From positions 1 to 33,716 of the IMG/VR virus record IMGVR_UViG_3300042691_036898: a stretch of DNA of 33,716 nucleotides; one strand, given 5' to 3'. Below are positions 32,786 through 33,716 of this stretch, piece after piece. The notes under the pieces are model-generated. The model did no database searches, was not told where the DNA came from, and saw nothing but the letters and a program-made list of their open reading frames with translations. The DNA is from a virus. A program made the translations under genes and the position numbers. Each line of letters opens with the position of its first letter. Position 1 is the first letter of the stretch.

Positions 32786-33007
32786 ATGCCAGATTTAGGT
32801 AAAGTCACGGTTTTTCAACCAAACAGAACAACGCTTGTATCACCGAATTACAAACCAAAACCAAACGTTACACTAGCAGAAATTAATGATGTGTCCACAG
32901 AAGGTGTTGAAAACGGGTTTTCTTTAGTTTATAATTCGGCCAATAATCGTTTCGAGATGAAAATTGCTACTGCCGTTTTAGAGAAACTTGACGGCGGATT
33001 ATTCTAA
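32786..33007 (+). CDS. Small hypothetical protein upstream of a tail-fibre gene
   Basis: I cannot name this 73-residue protein. It reads MPDLGKVTVFQPNRTTLVSP, then NYKPKPNVTLAEINDVSTEG, VENGFSLVYNSANNRFEMKI and ends LEKLDGGLF. The NDVST/EG-x-x-NG-x-x-L-V-Y-N-x-x-x-x-x-F-E segment is the type often seen as a 'question-strand' repeat in phage fibre proteins, where it precedes trimeric fibre parts. It starts 3 bases after the upstream stop, with a GAGGTAAGTC site, and is followed by a fibre gene. It may be a fibre-associated adaptor. Confidence 0.7.
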   Translation: MPDLGKVTVFQPNRTTLVSPNYKPKPNVTLAEINDVSTEGVENGFSLVYNSANNRFEMKIATAVLEKLDGGLF

Positions 33008-33016
33008 GAATTACAA

Positions 33017-33716
33017 ATGGCAAATACACCAATTCAAATAAAACGTTCGCTAACGTCGAACACGCCAGTAACACTTAATGTAGGCGAACCAGCATACTCT
33101 TATAGCAGTAATACACTATTCATTGGTACGCCAGGTAGTGATGGACCGATTGCTATTGGTGGTTGGGACAATTATATTCGTGGCATTTCTGTATATGATA
33201 AATTAAATACTGCATACGATCATGCAAACTCTTCTTATATTCGTGCAAACAATTCACTAAACGCAAATGTCGGTGGTTTAATTACCGGTGATGTTACAAT
33301 TCAGGGTAATTTAAGTATTATTGGTGGTTCGATTGGTGCTAATGTACCTGTCGTGTTGATTGGTGATAATATTATTTCACTTAACACCGCAATTAGTCAA
33401 TCAGGCGAACCGACATTAAATGCAGGTATTGAAATTGATCGTGGCGCACAACCAAATGTTTATTTGTTATGGAATGAAACTGATAATAAATGGACATTCA
33501 CGAATGATGGTGTAAACTATGATGACTTAGGTGGTTCAGCACCAGCATCATACGCCAACTCTGCATTTGTAAAAGCAAACTCCGCATTCTTACATGCTAA
33601 CTATTCGTTTGATCATGCCAATTCTGGTTTTATTCAAGCCAACTCAGCATTCTTACACGCTAACTTTGCTTTTGCAAATGCGAATGCTGGTCTTGCAATG
33701 GCCAATGCGGCATACA
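33017..33716 (+). CDS. Tail-fibre-like protein (N-terminal part)
   Basis: The ATG at 33017 opens a frame that remains open to the window edge (about 233 residues). The start TPIQIKRSLTSNTPVTLNVG followed by EPAYSYSSNTLFIGTPG is the 'IQIKRS...L..GE.AYS...LFIG' start of large fibre-type virion proteins in marine T4-like phages. Then come GGLITGDVTIQGNLSIIGG, a fibre strand unit related to that in the 21191 gene, and EIDRGAQPNVYLLWNETDNK, a known virion-protein motif. From about residue 175 it becomes a repeat of YANSAFVKANSAFLHAN type. The length and the end are unknown. A receptor-binding or long-fibre role is inferred. Confidence 0.8.
   Translation, partial: MANTPIQIKRSLTSNTPVTLNVGEPAYSYSSNTLFIGTPGSDGPIAIGGWDNYIRGISVYDKLNTAYDHANSSYIRANNSLNANVGGLITGDVTIQGNLSIIGGSIGANVPVVLIGDNIISLNTAISQSGEPTLNAGIEIDRGAQPNVYLLWNETDNKWTFTNDGVNYDDLGGSAPASYANSAFVKANSAFLHANYSFDHANSGFIQANSAFLHANFAFANANAGLAMANAAY
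33538..33716 (+). repeat. Asn/Ala heptad-like fibre repeat
   Basis: Encodes about eight tandem seven-residue units of the form A-N-(S/A)-(A/G/Y)-F-x-(H/K/Q), for example YANSAFVKANSAFLHAN. The period of seven with Ala and aromatic positions suggests a helical coiled-coil shaft. It runs to the window edge. Confidence 0.75.

Overview
This window is part of the virion-structure region of a T4-like myovirus (contractile-tailed phage). The evidence is a nearly continuous, tightly packed set of plus-strand genes. It follows the T4 baseplate order as kept in marine and freshwater T4-like phages (cyanophage- and pelagiphage-like): gp4 on the minus strand, then gp48, gp53, a gp27-like hub, a gp5-like spike, a PAAR tip, gp25, gp6, a gp7-position giant wedge protein, gp8 and a DUF4815-type giant virion protein. 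The DNA is AT-rich apart from the glycine-rich genes. Candidate promoters match the T4 late-promoter box (TATAAATA). I saw no tRNA, integrase, transposase, CRISPR array or replication gene. The host cannot be read from the sequence.

Layout. 1-615 (minus): the start of a conserved hypothetical gene, and the head-completion nuclease gp4. 613-20964 (plus): the baseplate block, beginning at a divergent late promoter. It runs tube cap, wedge gp53, hub, lysozyme-less spike, two small unknowns, PAAR, gp25, gp6, the giant 1526-residue wedge protein, gp8 and a 2135-residue virion protein. 20968-22051: a small coiled-coil protein and a fibre protein with an internal duplication. 22081-31910: an adhesin region. 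Here a three-gene cassette (YIGN fibre-like protein, small beta-rich protein, glycine-rich adhesin) occurs twice, followed by a third glycine-rich adhesin gene. The three adhesins each carry three glycine-rich modules, nine in all. 31906-32398: a self-contained unit with two consecutive late promoter boxes, one 129-residue gene and a strong intrinsic terminator. 32447-33716: two small genes and the start of another tail-fibre gene that runs off the window.

How it works together. The baseplate block builds the hub, spike and six wedges. The fibre and adhesin genes downstream presumably supply the receptor-binding parts attached to it. Two patterns stand out. First, the adhesin cassette is duplicated and its glycine-rich modules have been shuffled, with one pair of modules in neighbouring genes about 90% identical in protein over 123 residues. 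Second, a short G-x-G-Y repeat domain has spread through four different baseplate proteins (gp6, the gp7-position protein, gp8 and the DUF4815 protein), in two cases as an apparent insertion inside otherwise conserved C-terminal regions. All functional names are from reading the translated sequence without database searches.
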